64,000 bases of DNA from Flavobacterium sp. MK4S-17. GTDB taxonomy: Bacteria > Bacteroidota > Bacteroidia > Flavobacteriales > Flavobacteriaceae. Location: the NCBI RefSeq assembly GCF_009848495.1, contig NZ_WWEP01000012.1, positions 1 to 64,000 on the forward strand, given 5' to 3'. The notes beneath the pieces are model-generated. The model had not been told where the DNA came from and searched no databases. It saw nothing but the letters and a program-made list of their open reading frames with translations. The position numbers and the translations under genes were made by a program. Below, piece after piece: positions 25,506-34,530 of this stretch. The first letter of the stretch is position 1; the number at the start of each line of letters is the position of its first letter.

Positions 25506-27579
25506 ATTCATTAAGCAGCTGGTTAAGCTTTGCTTTTTCAGCTTCAGGAAGCCCCGGCAAAAGTGTTTCAAAATAATGCCTGTAACCTTCTCTTTTTAAA
25601 AGTTTTCTAAGGGTTTCCCTGCCAAATTTTGCAAACTGCCATTTATGGTGCAGTGTGGCGTTTATCAGGTTTTCCCATACTATCGGGTCAGGCTTGCCTA
25701 TATACAACAAGTTTGCCAATGCATTTTGCCTTACAGAACTTTCATAGGCAGGAGAAGCGTAATGCAGCAATTCGGCATAAAAATCCTCTTTTTCAGATTC
25801 CCTGTAGCCGTCTGTTTTATAAGCCAGTGTAAGCCATAGTATCCTTAAATTTTTATCATTAAATCCAATCCATCCGTCTGCTATAGTAAGCAGTTCCGTC
25901 CTCTTTTCAGGAAAACGGCTGTATAATACATTAAGTGCTATTTCTTTGGTAATATATGATTTATCATACAGCAGGGTTTCATATTCATCCTCAAACCCCT
26001 CGGGGATAGTGGTAACGGTGCGTGCCACTGCCTGGCGCAGCCTCATATTTCCATGTTGCATTGCATACCGCACAAGCTCAGCCTTTTCCTCAAAAGGAAT
26101 ATCCGCTGTTTGAAACAATACTTCCTCTTTTACAGGCAGAAACTGGTCGCTTTCCAGCACCTGCATAAAAATAGGCTTCTTTTCTTCAAAACGTTTGTCC
26201 GCCAATTCGCCCAGCTTAAAATAAAGCTGCATAAAGCGGTTTTTATTTAGTAATTCAATGGCTTCGGCAACTTCAAAATTTCCGCTTTCAAGCCACCGCT
26301 TTTTAAAAGCTGCGGTATCATAACCGGAAACTTTATTTATTTCAGCAAGAAAATCATCTGTCGTGGCATTTTTAAACGCATATTTTTCAAGGTAGTTTTT
26401 TACCGCTGTTTTAAAAACATCATGCCCCACTCCTTCCCTAAGCACATGTAATGCCCATGCGCCTTTCTGGTAAAAGCTAAGTGAACTGGCTTTTTCATTC
26501 AGTATTGGGATTGTATCTGTTTTTGAAGCCCGCTGTATTCGCTCGGCCATTTCATATAGCTCATAATAAAAGTGGTCTTCCCCAAATAACTCCATTTCGG
26601 CTAAAAGGGCGTAATAGGTGGCAAAACCTTCCTGCAGCCAATGGTGCTTACTGCTTTGGGCCGTTACCAGGTTGCCAAACCATTGGTGGGCAAGCTCGTG
26701 CGCATTTACATTAATATAGTTCCGGTCGTTAAAACCTATGGAATCAACCACAAAATCCTGTGAAAAAATGGTTGATGTTGTATTTTCCATCCCTGCATAT
26801 AAAAAGTCCAGTACAGGTACCTGCCTGTAAATGCCCCAGGGATATTTTATCCCTGTTTCCTGTTCCAGGTAATTAAAAATATGCCTGCTGTACCTGTAAG
26901 TTGGTTCAAACTTTGCGGTATCTTTTTTACGCAGGTAAAATTCCAGCGGCGTACCCGATGCGGAGGTTTCACTGCGCTTTTCAAATTTGCCAATGGCAAG
27001 CATAACAAGGTAACTGCTCATAGGCTGTTCCATTCCGTAATGCCAAACTTCAGTATTGTTTTTACCTTTTAAGCGTTTATTCAGTTTACCGTTTGCCAAT
27101 ACAGTATAACCCTTTTCAAAAGCTACCGAAATATTAAAAATTACCTTCTCATTAACATCGTCAAAACTGGGCAGCCAGTGGCTTGTGTATTTACCCTGCC
27201 CCTGCGTCCATATCTGGTTGTAACTGCCATCCTTTACAAAGTAAAGTGTTTGGCGGGGCTTAGCTGTATAAATAAACTCAACCGTATTACTGCCTTTTTT
27301 ATAGCCTTTAAATAATTTAAGCTGTGCTGCCGATTTTACCCAACCTGCTTTTTTACCGTTCAGTTTTACATCGTTAAACTCCATATTGTGTGCATCAATG
27401 TATATGGTATCGGGTTTATCAGCTACGTCAAAAATATATTTTACCCTGCCCTCCACTTGTTTATCAGGCACATTAAAAGCAATAGCAACAGTCGCTGTTT
27501 TAAAATCTACTCCTTTTTGCTGAGAAAACGCTGCTAACGGTACAAACAGGTAAAAAAAGTATTTTAAGGCGTGCTTCAT
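25504..27579 (-). CDS. M1-family zinc metallopeptidase (aminopeptidase N-like)
   Basis: 691 residues with a signal peptide (MKHALKYFFYLFVPLAAFS). The M1 hallmarks are GAMEN replaced by GMENTTS (substrate amino-terminus site), NAHELAHQWFGN (HExxH zinc site) and, 19 residues on, LQEGFATYYA with the third ligand Glu. A Tyr-containing segment and a helical C-terminal region (HEAT-like) follow. It should trim N-terminal residues from peptides in the periplasm or at the surface. Smaller than E. coli PepN (about 870 residues), as usual for the Bacteroidota secreted class. Confidence 0.92.
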   Translation of the reverse strand: MKHALKYFFYLFVPLAAFSQQKGVDFKTATVAIAFNVPDKQVEGRVKYIFDVADKPDTIYIDAHNMEFNDVKLNGKKAGWVKSAAQLKLFKGYKKGSNTVEFIYTAKPRQTLYFVKDGSYNQIWTQGQGKYTSHWLPSFDDVNEKVIFNISVAFEKGYTVLANGKLNKRLKGKNNTEVWHYGMEQPMSSYLVMLAIGKFEKRSETSASGTPLEFYLRKKDTAKFEPTYRYSRHIFNYLEQETGIKYPWGIYRQVPVLDFLYAGMENTTSTIFSQDFVVDSIGFNDRNYINVNAHELAHQWFGNLVTAQSSKHHWLQEGFATYYALLAEMELFGEDHFYYELYEMAERIQRASKTDTIPILNEKASSLSFYQKGAWALHVLREGVGHDVFKTAVKNYLEKYAFKNATTDDFLAEINKVSGYDTAAFKKRWLESGNFEVAEAIELLNKNRFMQLYFKLGELADKRFEEKKPIFMQVLESDQFLPVKEEVLFQTADIPFEEKAELVRYAMQHGNMRLRQAVARTVTTIPEGFEDEYETLLYDKSYITKEIALNVLYSRFPEKRTELLTIADGWIGFNDKNLRILWLTLAYKTDGYRESEKEDFYAELLHYASPAYESSVRQNALANLLYIGKPDPIVWENLINATLHHKWQFAKFGRETLRKLLKREGYRHYFETLLPGLPEAEKAKLNQLLNE

Positions 27580-27593
27580 AAACTAAGTTTTTG

Positions 27594-27601
27594 CAAAGTT
27601 A
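27594..27601 (-). promoter_or_regulatory. -7 promoter box (TAACTTTG) for the M1 peptidase gene
   Basis: Perfect TAnnTTTG on the minus strand, 14 bases before the start codon, with a possible -33 TTG about 15 bases further upstream (27617-27619). Confidence 0.55.
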
Positions 27602-27700
27602 AGCAAATACCATGCACAACCGGGGAAATGACCATTAGTGTATAAGTTGCGTTATCATGATTTAACAACTTTTGTTATCTTAGCATCTCAAATCGTAACC

Positions 27701-27760
27701 GATATACTGGTATATAGGTCATCTGCCTTCTAAGCAGGCGGTCTTACAAATATAAGGACT
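27701..27760 (+). pseudogene. tRNA-Arg(UCU)-like relic upstream of recG
   Basis: TCTGC-CTTCTAA-GCAGG (27722-27738) is a full five-pair anticodon arm with a seven-base loop carrying anticodon TCT (27729-27731). The flanks also resemble tRNA-Arg: a D-loop-like TACTGGTATA before it and GCGGTCTTA after it. There is no T-arm GGTTCGA and no acceptor stem pairing, so this is not a functional tRNA as read. It may be a decayed tRNA, an att-site remnant or chance. Confidence 0.4.
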
Positions 27761-27771
27761 TAAGCGCCCGG

Positions 27772-29874
27772 ATGAATAACCTCCTTGAAACTCCCATAGA
27801 ATACCTTAAAGGCGTTGGCCCTGCACGCGGCGATTTATTACGCAAGGAACTTAACATCCATAAATATGGCGACCTTGTGCATTTATTCCCAAATCGGTAT
27901 ATTGACCGCACACGCTATTACAGGATAAATGAACTGGTAAACAGTGGTGCTGAAGTACAGGTTGTAGGTAAGGTTATCAATATAAGGACAGTTGAGCAAA
28001 AGCGTGGCAGCAGGCTTGTAGCCACATTTACCGATGGTACAGGCGAAATGGAACTTGTATGGTTTCAGGGGCAAAAATGGGTTCGCGACAGTATAAAGAT
28101 AAATGTACCTTATGTAATATTTGGAAAATGCACCCAGTTTAACGGGCAGTTCAGCATGCCGCATCCTGAAATGGAACTGCTTGCAGAACATGAAAAAAGC
28201 CTGCGCACCGCCATGCAGCCTATATACCCCAGTACCGAAAAGCTGTCGCAAAGGGGCATTACCAATAAGGTTATGGCTAAAATAATGCAGCAGCTTTTTA
28301 TAGAAACGCAGGCGCTATTCAGTGAAACATTGCCAAAATCACTCCTGAAGGAATTGAACCTTATACCTAAAAACGCAGCACTGTTCAACATCCATTTCCC
28401 TAAAAGCCAGGAAATTTTGGCAAGGGCGCAATTCAGGCTAAAATTTGAAGAGCTTTTTTTTATACAACTACAGCTAATAACCAAAAACCTTATCAGGAAA
28501 CATAAAATAAAAGGGCATGTATTTGATGTTGTAGGCGATTATTTTACTTCTTTTTATGAGAGGCACCTGCCTTTTGAACTTACCAATGCCCAAAAAAGGG
28601 TTTTAAAGGAAATAAGGCACGATATGGGGCAGCCTGCCCAAATGAACCGGCTTTTGCAGGGCGATGTGGGTTCAGGTAAAACTATTGTAGCTTTAATGAG
28701 CATGCTGCTTGCGCTTGATAACGGTTTCCAGGCATGTTTAATGGCCCCGACAGAAATTCTTGCCACGCAGCATTATAACGGGCTTACTAAACTTGCCGAA
28801 CCATTAGGGATTAAAATAAGCCTGCTGACAGGCTCTACCAAAACCGCTGACAGGAAAATAATACATGAGGAACTTGAAAATGGTTCACTGCATATTATTA
28901 TAGGCACCCATGCCCTGCTGGAAGATAAAGTACAATTTAAAAACCTAGGGCTTGCCATTATTGACGAGCAGCACCGCTTTGGCGTGGAACAGCGCAGCAA
29001 ACTGTGGCATAAAAACGATATTCCGCCGCATATACTGGTAATGACTGCAACCCCAATACCAAGAACGCTTGCCATGAGCCTTTACGGTGACCTTGATATA
29101 TCTGTAATAGATGAACTGCCCCCGGGCCGGAAGCCTATTAAAACAGTACACCGGTTTGACAATAACCGCTTAAAGGTATGGGCTTTCCTTAAAGAGGAAA
29201 TTGCCAAGGGGCGGCAGGTTTATATAGTATATCCGTTAATTCAGGAAAGTGAAACCATGGATTATAAAGACCTTATGGATGGCTACGAAAGCATATCACG
29301 CGATTTTCCTTTGCCGCAATACAGCGTAAGCATAGTGCACGGAAAGATGAAGCCAGCCGACAAGGACAGCGAAATGGAGCGTTTTGCAAAGGGTAAAACC
29401 AATATTATGGTTGCCACCACTGTTATTGAAGTTGGGGTTAATGTACCCAATGCCAGTGTAATGGTTATAGAAAGTGCCGAACGTTTCGGGCTGAGTCAGT
29501 TGCACCAGTTGCGTGGACGTGTGGGCCGGGGTGCCGACCAAAGCTATTGCATATTAATGACCGGGCACAAGTTAAGTAATGACAGTAAAATAAGGCTGGA
29601 AACCATGTGCGGTACAAATGACGGTTTTGAAATAGCGGAAGTTGACCTGAAGCTGCGTGGCCCTGGTGATATTATGGGCACACAGCAAAGCGGGGTATTG
29701 AACCTGCAGATAGCCGACTTGGTTAAAGACCGTGATATTTTATCGCTTGCCCGCCACCATGCCGTAAAGCTGCTAAAGGAAGATCCATCGTTAGCTAAAC
29801 CTGAACATGCTGCACTTAAAAATGCCTACATAGAAATTACCAAAAAGAAAAATATCTGGAATTATATTAGTTAA
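27772..29874 (+). CDS. recG: ATP-dependent DNA helicase RecG
   Basis: 700 residues. An N-terminal OB-fold wedge (ADG-like VVGKVINIRTVEQKRGSRLVA) grips branched DNA. The SF2 helicase core follows: Walker A LLQGDVGSGKT, PTEILATQHY, motif II DEQH (AIIDEQHRFG), motif III TATPIPRTLA, motif V ATTVIEVGVNVPNAS and motif VI QLRGRVGRG. It ends with the RecG C-terminal domain (GDIMGTQQSG). It remodels stalled replication forks and Holliday junctions. Monocistronic; a weak TATCTTAG box sits at 27676-27683. Confidence 0.96.
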   Translation: MNNLLETPIEYLKGVGPARGDLLRKELNIHKYGDLVHLFPNRYIDRTRYYRINELVNSGAEVQVVGKVINIRTVEQKRGSRLVATFTDGTGEMELVWFQGQKWVRDSIKINVPYVIFGKCTQFNGQFSMPHPEMELLAEHEKSLRTAMQPIYPSTEKLSQRGITNKVMAKIMQQLFIETQALFSETLPKSLLKELNLIPKNAALFNIHFPKSQEILARAQFRLKFEELFFIQLQLITKNLIRKHKIKGHVFDVVGDYFTSFYERHLPFELTNAQKRVLKEIRHDMGQPAQMNRLLQGDVGSGKTIVALMSMLLALDNGFQACLMAPTEILATQHYNGLTKLAEPLGIKISLLTGSTKTADRKIIHEELENGSLHIIIGTHALLEDKVQFKNLGLAIIDEQHRFGVEQRSKLWHKNDIPPHILVMTATPIPRTLAMSLYGDLDISVIDELPPGRKPIKTVHRFDNNRLKVWAFLKEEIAKGRQVYIVYPLIQESETMDYKDLMDGYESISRDFPLPQYSVSIVHGKMKPADKDSEMERFAKGKTNIMVATTVIEVGVNVPNASVMVIESAERFGLSQLHQLRGRVGRGADQSYCILMTGHKLSNDSKIRLETMCGTNDGFEIAEVDLKLRGPGDIMGTQQSGVLNLQIADLVKDRDILSLARHHAVKLLKEDPSLAKPEHAALKNAYIEITKKKNIWNYIS

Positions 29875-29883
29875 ATATTTAAT

Positions 29884-29891
29884 TATATTTG
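29884..29891 (+). promoter_or_regulatory. -7 promoter box (TATATTTG) flanked by a 12-base direct repeat
   Basis: Perfect TAnnTTTG, 17 bases before the BRCT gene start. AAATATTTAATT occurs on both sides, at 29873-29884 and 29896-29907; it includes the palindrome AAATATTT and may be an operator pair. Confidence 0.5.
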
Positions 29892-29908
29892 AAATAAATA
29901 TTTAATTC

Positions 29909-30826
29909 ATGGAATCAATCAATACTTTGGAATACAGAATATTTACTACCCGTAGTGAAGCAGATAAAGCTATTAATTCTTTGAAAGGTATATTAGAGGG
30001 AATAAATTTAGATGGTGTAGTTAATAAAGCAGAAATCAATGAACTTAATAAATGGGCTTTAACGCATCAAGCTCTCATAAAAAGAAATCCTTTCAAAGAA
30101 TTTATGTATATAATACAAAGTTCTTTAATTGATGTAGATGAACTTAATCAAGATACAATACATGAAACTATTGAAGATTTATATTGGTTATGTCAAAAAT
30201 ATGAGCAGGATAGTTATTACTATAATGCGGTAACGGCTGACTTGCAAACTTTACAAGGATTATGTCATGGAATAATGGCAGATGGAATTATTAATGAAAC
30301 TGAAATCTATAATTTAAATACTTGGCTTAATAGAAATGAACACCTTACATCTTATTATCCTTACGATGAGTTGAGAAGTTTAATTTTGTCTATTATTAGT
30401 GATAAAAAAATTGAAGAAGAAGAAATTTTGGTTTTAAAGGCGTTCTTTAAACATTTTATAAGATTGCATGACCAAGAAATCTCAAATAAGATAACTCAAG
30501 AAACTACAAGTATTAATATTGGAGGCTTATGTACGAGCGAGCCTGAAGTAATATTTGATGGAAAAACTTTTTGTATAACAGGAGTTTTAAATAGAGGGAA
30601 TAGAAACGAATTAAAAAAAGATATTGAAAAGCTTGGAGGTATAACAGTAAATAGTGTCACTAAAAAAACTGATTATCTAATTGTGGGAGATAGTGGCAAT
30701 CCAGCATGGGCTTTTGCCTGCTATGGCAGAAAAGTAGAAAAAGCATTAAACTATAGAAAAGAGGGACATACAATAATGCTAATACATGAATACGACTTTT
30801 TTGATATAATTGATGACTTAAAATAA
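29909..30826 (+). CDS. TerB-like repeats plus BRCT domain protein, probably acquired
   Basis: 305 residues, no signal peptide. Two tandem TerB-like helical repeats share the acidic motif GI-x-x-DG-[VI]-[VI]-N-x-x-E (31-46 and 121-136), which could bind a metal ion. The C-terminal 95 residues form a BRCT domain like those of NAD-dependent DNA ligases and exonucleases (TFCITGVLNRGNRNELKKDI, KLGGITVNSVTKKTDYLIVG). The combination suggests DNA-damage recognition or a scaffold role. Arginine is coded mostly by AGA, whereas neighbours use AGG/CGC, and the gene is very AT-rich, so it is probably horizontally acquired. Function unknown. Confidence 0.82.
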   Translation: MESINTLEYRIFTTRSEADKAINSLKGILEGINLDGVVNKAEINELNKWALTHQALIKRNPFKEFMYIIQSSLIDVDELNQDTIHETIEDLYWLCQKYEQDSYYYNAVTADLQTLQGLCHGIMADGIINETEIYNLNTWLNRNEHLTSYYPYDELRSLILSIISDKKIEEEEILVLKAFFKHFIRLHDQEISNKITQETTSINIGGLCTSEPEVIFDGKTFCITGVLNRGNRNELKKDIEKLGGITVNSVTKKTDYLIVGDSGNPAWAFACYGRKVEKALNYRKEGHTIMLIHEYDFFDIIDDLK

Positions 30827-30907
30827 GCAAATAAATCATCAATTAATAAATATCTTCTTCTGAATTTACTATTTTTAATAACCAAACATAATATTAAAAA
30901 TAGATTT

Positions 30908-31811
30908 ATGCAGTTTAACATATACTCCTTTTCCGAACTTATTACTGAAAAACTGGTAAACTGGGCAGAGGCTGTAATCAGTATGCTGCCTAATATTGTT
31001 ATAGCTGCCATTATACTGGTTGTTGGCTTCTTTATAGCTAAATGGGTTCGCAGGCTGTCCCTGCGGTTAATACGTAAAATGTCGGCCAATGTAACACTCA
31101 ATAACCTTTTCAGTTCAGTTATTTATATCATTTTTATTGGCATTGTAATTTTCACGGCACTATCTGTCCTAAAGCTGGACAGGGCAGTAACTACAGCCCT
31201 TGCAGGAGCAGGTATATTAGGTTTGGCACTGGCTTTTGCCTTCCAGGATATAGCCGCTAATTTTATGTCGGGTATTTTTATCTCATTCCGCAAACCTATA
31301 CGTGTGGGGGATATTGTAAATATAAAGGATTATGGGCAAAGTAGTTGAGGTAAACCTGCGCGATACGGTTATAAGCACATTTGGCGGGCAAACCGTTATA
31401 ATACCCAATAAGGATGTTTTTCAAAATCCTATAGAAAATTACTCCTACCTGAAAAAGAGGCGTTTTGACTTGCAGGTAGGTGTTTCCTACGGGGAAGACC
31501 TTGAAAAAGTAAGGCAGGTAACGCTTGATGCTGTTAAGGATATAGACGGCATTTCAAAAACCTTTGAAACCGCGTTTTTTTACGAATCGTTTGGTGACAG
31601 TTCCATTAATTTTTCCATTCGCATGTGGATTGACACAGCCGAGCAACTGGAGTTTAAAAAAGTAGGCAGTGAGGCTATCATCAGTATCAAAAAAGCATTT
31701 GATGCCAATGGCATAATGATTCCGTTCCCTATCCGCACACTGGATTTTGGTATTAAAGGCGGTGAAAAATTAAGTGAAATGGGACTTACTATTAATAATA
31801 CCCAAAAATGA
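30908..31811 (+). pseudogene. Small-conductance mechanosensitive channel (MscS), frameshifted
   Basis: Two overlapping frames together encode one MscS. The first (30908-31348) has three membrane helices and the pore/upper-beta region (LALAFAFQDIAANFMSGIFI, FRKPIRVGDIVNIKDY). The second (31332-31811, ATG 31332) resumes with MGKVVEVNLRDTVIST, the beta domain TVIIPNKDVFQNPIENY and the alpha/beta C terminus. The normal protein reads ...KDY-MGKV..., so the break at about 31330 is a net loss of two bases (or gain of one). It is either a true inactivating frameshift, a programmed or coupled split, or an assembly error. Confidence 0.85.
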
Positions 31812-32578
31812 AAATAGCTACTTATAATGTAAACGGTGTTAACGGCCGGCTGCCGGTTTTATTAAAATGGCTTAAAGAGGCCCAGCCTGATGTTGTGTGT
31901 TTGCAGGAACTGAAAGCACCGCAGGAAAAATTTCCGCTGGAGGCCATTAATGATGCCGGGTATAATGCGTTATGGCATGGGCAAAAAAGCTGGAACGGGG
32001 TAGCAATATTAGCACATAATATTGAAATAAAAGAAGTGGGGCGCGGACTGCCTGGTGATGAGGAAGATTTACAAAGCCGGTATATTGAAGCTATGGTAAA
32101 TGATGTGCTTATCTGCTGCCTGTACCTGCCAAACGGCAACCCTGCACCAGGCCCCAAGTTTGATTATAAGCTAAAGTGGTTTGAAAGGCTGAAAGCACGT
32201 TCGGCTGAACTTTTGAAATTTAATATACCTGTAGTGCTTGCAGGCGATTTTAATGTAATGCCCACCGAACTTGATGTATATAAACCGGAACGCTGGGTAA
32301 AAGATGCGCTTTTCAGGCCGGAAACACGCGAAGCTTTCCATTCGCTCGTGGCTCAGGGCTGGACAGATGCCTTGCGAAAATTATATCCTGACGAAAGAAT
32401 ATATACTTTTTGGGACTATTTTCGAAATGCTTATGGCAGGGATGCAGGGTTGAGGATAGACCACTTCCTGCTAAGCCCAAAACTTGAAGGCCGCCTTAAA
32501 TCAGCCGGGGTTGACCGCCATGTTCGTGGCTGGGAAAAAACAAGCGACCACGCACCCGTATGGATTGAAATTGAGTAA
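31808..32578 (+). CDS. xth: Exodeoxyribonuclease III
   Basis: 256 residues. Motifs of the ExoIII/APE1 metal nuclease family: MKIATYNVNGVNGR, VVCLQELKAP (metal Glu), YLPNGNP, LAGDFNVMP (Asp/Asn), and the C-terminal RIDHFLLS and TSDHAPVWIE (catalytic Asp-His). It incises at abasic sites and degrades 3' ends in base excision repair. Its ATG overlaps the mscS stop codon (ATGA), so translation is likely coupled to that gene's second frame. Confidence 0.93.
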   Translation: MKIATYNVNGVNGRLPVLLKWLKEAQPDVVCLQELKAPQEKFPLEAINDAGYNALWHGQKSWNGVAILAHNIEIKEVGRGLPGDEEDLQSRYIEAMVNDVLICCLYLPNGNPAPGPKFDYKLKWFERLKARSAELLKFNIPVVLAGDFNVMPTELDVYKPERWVKDALFRPETREAFHSLVAQGWTDALRKLYPDERIYTFWDYFRNAYGRDAGLRIDHFLLSPKLEGRLKSAGVDRHVRGWEKTSDHAPVWIEIE

Positions 32579-32606
32579 AAAAGGCCCCTGATAATAATTC
32601 TTACGT

Positions 32607-32614
32607 TATATTTG
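32607..32614 (+). promoter_or_regulatory. -7 promoter box (TATATTTG) for the bestrophin gene
   Basis: Perfect TAnnTTTG, 16 bases before the start codon at 32631. Confidence 0.55.
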
Positions 32615-32630
32615 ACATAAAATATACTGC

Positions 32631-33497
32631 ATGGTTTCCTACAACCCTAAAGAGTGGTTTTCTTTTATCTTCAGGTTTCATAAAGGCGATACTTTCCGTA
32701 AGCTTTTACCGGTTATGGCGGGTATAGCTGTATATTCCTGGGGCATTGCATATCTTGAACTTGAGTACTGGCAGCTTTCCCAAAGCAGCGAGATAAAAAA
32801 TATTATTGTAGTGCACACCATACTTAGCTTTGTTATTTCAATGCTGTTGGTTTTCCGCACCAATACTGCCTATGACCGCTGGTGGGAAGGGCGGAAAATG
32901 TGGGGCGCGCTTGTAAACAACAGCCGCAACCTTGCCATAAAAATGTCAATAATGCTAAAGGACAAAGAGGATAAGGAAATTATGAAGAAACTCATCCCGG
33001 CTTATGCTTCAGTTTTAAGCCTGCACCTTAAAAATGCCGACATTAGCCATGAATTATTTGAAGACGCAACGCTATCTGCCGACCATTACAAACATAAGCC
33101 CAACCAGATTGCAAAAAACATGATTGCCCGCGTAAATGAATTTTATACATCCGGTAAAATTACAGGTGACCAGTTAATTATACTGGATTCTGAAATTCAA
33201 TCCTTTACTGATATATGCGGTGCCTGCGAACGTATTAAAAATACACCCATACCCTATTCTTACAGTGCATTTATTAAAAAGTTTATTTTCTTTTACGTAA
33301 TGACGCTTCCTTTTGGATATGTTTTTCAGTTGGGGTATTATGTAATACCTGTAGTGGTATTTATTTTTTATGTACTTGCCAGCCTTGAGCTTATTGCAGA
33401 AGAGATTGAAGACCCTTTTGGAACTGACCCCAATGACCTTCCTACCGATATAATTGCCGAGAACATCAGGAAAAATGTGGAAGAACTTATTTACTAA
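32631..33497 (+). CDS. Bestrophin-family ion channel (UPF0187)
   Basis: 288 residues. Family signature elements: FRTNTAYDRWWEGRKMWGALVNNSRNLA in the second membrane region (here split as FRTNTAYDRWWEGRK and MWGALVNNSRN), PIPYSYSAFIK, and EIEDPFGTDPNDLP near the C terminus. Four membrane helices are expected. Bacterial homologues form pentameric channels, cation-selective in Klebsiella; ion choice here is unknown. Inner membrane, single-gene unit. Confidence 0.92.
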   Translation: MVSYNPKEWFSFIFRFHKGDTFRKLLPVMAGIAVYSWGIAYLELEYWQLSQSSEIKNIIVVHTILSFVISMLLVFRTNTAYDRWWEGRKMWGALVNNSRNLAIKMSIMLKDKEDKEIMKKLIPAYASVLSLHLKNADISHELFEDATLSADHYKHKPNQIAKNMIARVNEFYTSGKITGDQLIILDSEIQSFTDICGACERIKNTPIPYSYSAFIKKFIFFYVMTLPFGYVFQLGYYVIPVVVFIFYVLASLELIAEEIEDPFGTDPNDLPTDIIAENIRKNVEELIY

Positions 33498-33564
33498 CTG
33501 CACTTTACAATATCCTTAACAGCCTGATTTATAATATTTATGTAATATTAAAATAAAAACTGCT

Positions 33565-33735
33565 ATGGAAAAGAACAGGAAAACAAATACAGAAACTACA
33601 CAGGCAAATGATGATGTGAGCCATAATGCACATTACGAAGGGAAAGATAAACCTGCACAGTTTGATGAACGCGACCAAAATAAAAGTGCCGACGACTGGA
33701 ATGCAGAGCAAAGCCGCACGGGCAGGCATAAATAG
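33565..33735 (+). CDS. Small hydrophilic, disordered protein
   Basis: 56 residues (MEKNRKTNTETTQANDDVSH ... DDWNAEQSRTGRHK), almost entirely polar, with no hydrophobic segment or Cys. It resembles in composition the protein at 24880-25116 (both contain a DxN/QN and W-N-A/E-E patch near the C-terminal half). Probably an unstructured stress protein. It follows the bestrophin gene by 67 bases. Confidence 0.6.
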   Translation: MEKNRKTNTETTQANDDVSHNAHYEGKDKPAQFDERDQNKSADDWNAEQSRTGRHK

Positions 33736-33755
33736 GCTCTGTAAATTTCTGGCTT

Positions 33756-33763
33756 TATCTTTG
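33756..33763 (+). promoter_or_regulatory. Candidate upstream -7 box (TATCTTTG)
   Basis: Perfect TAnnTTTG, 89 bases before the secreted-protein gene at 33853; a second box is closer (33823-33830). It could mark a second start site. Confidence 0.4.
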
Positions 33764-33822
33764 ATGTAAAATAATATGATTTTACAGGCGTTAATTAAAA
33801 ATATGCTTAAACTGTAATTTTG

Positions 33823-33830
33823 TATTTTTG
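33823..33830 (+). promoter_or_regulatory. -7 promoter box (TATTTTTG) for the secreted hypothetical gene
   Basis: Perfect TAnnTTTG, 22 bases before ATG 33853. Confidence 0.55.
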
Positions 33831-33852
33831 TTTAAATCATCGGGTATTATAC

Positions 33853-34524
33853 ATGAGATATTTTTTCTTACTGGCATTCCTTTTTTTATCTTCAGCAAGG
33901 CTTTGGGCACAATATGATACAAAGCCTTCGGGCGGTATTGCCATACCCCGAAGCAACACGCCTATAACACCTACAGCGCCGGCAACAACACCGGTGGAAA
34001 GCCCTTTTAACCTTACTCCCGAAAAGAAAAACCTCCACCTGCCAAAAATTGAAGTTGGTGCTGAAAAGGAAAATAATTCCAGTGTGTTGCTGCAAACAGA
34101 TAATTTTGTAAACCGGAGCCAGGAATATGCCGACAGGACTACTATTAAACCGCGTGGAGAATCCAACGAGGCCTTCAGGGGCAACCAGTTTTTTGGTGAA
34201 CATAAAACTAACGCTAAATATGTACAGATACTTGCCCGCGATTTTGAATACGTAGATGGCGACAGGATTAAAATATTGCATAACGACAGGATAATAGTAC
34301 CTGAGATAATTTTAGACAGTGATTTTAGAGGGATACAGATAACACTGGAGCCCGGCTTTAATAAAATAGATTTTGAGGCATTAAACCAAGGGACTTCCGG
34401 CCCCAATACAGCCGAATTCCGGGTTTATGATGATAAGGAAAATATAGTATCATCAAACCAGTGGAATTTAGCAACAGGATTTAAGGCTACAGTTATACTG
34501 GTTAAGGAAGTTACCGGCGAATAA
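33853..34524 (+). CDS. Secreted hypothetical protein with Pro/Thr-rich linker
   Basis: 223 residues from ATG 33853 (an in-frame upstream start at 33820 lies in the promoter). A signal peptide (MRYFFLLAFLFLSSARLWA) is followed by a proline/threonine-rich stretch (PRSNTPITPTAPATTPVES) and a compact beta-rich domain (VQILARDFEYVDGDRIKILHN, GIQITLEPGFNKIDFEALNQG, AEFRVYDDKENIVSSNQWN). It looks like a conserved flavobacterial periplasmic protein; I cannot name the family. Monocistronic, ending in a terminator shared with the convergent rho gene. Confidence 0.75.
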   Translation: MRYFFLLAFLFLSSARLWAQYDTKPSGGIAIPRSNTPITPTAPATTPVESPFNLTPEKKNLHLPKIEVGAEKENNSSVLLQTDNFVNRSQEYADRTTIKPRGESNEAFRGNQFFGEHKTNAKYVQILARDFEYVDGDRIKILHNDRIIVPEIILDSDFRGIQITLEPGFNKIDFEALNQGTSGPNTAEFRVYDDKENIVSSNQWNLATGFKATVILVKEVTGE

Positions 34525-34530
34525 TAAAAA

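Noticed and set aside
27580..27771. Riboswitch, T-box or functional tRNA upstream of recG
   Set aside because: Only an isolated anticodon arm and loosely matching flanks are visible. There is no acceptor stem, no T-arm and no conserved riboswitch core, and T-boxes are not expected in Bacteroidota.
33837..34406. 189-codon minus-strand frame over the secreted hypothetical protein
   Set aside because: The plus-strand frame has a signal peptide, a promoter and a terminator; the minus-strand frame has none.
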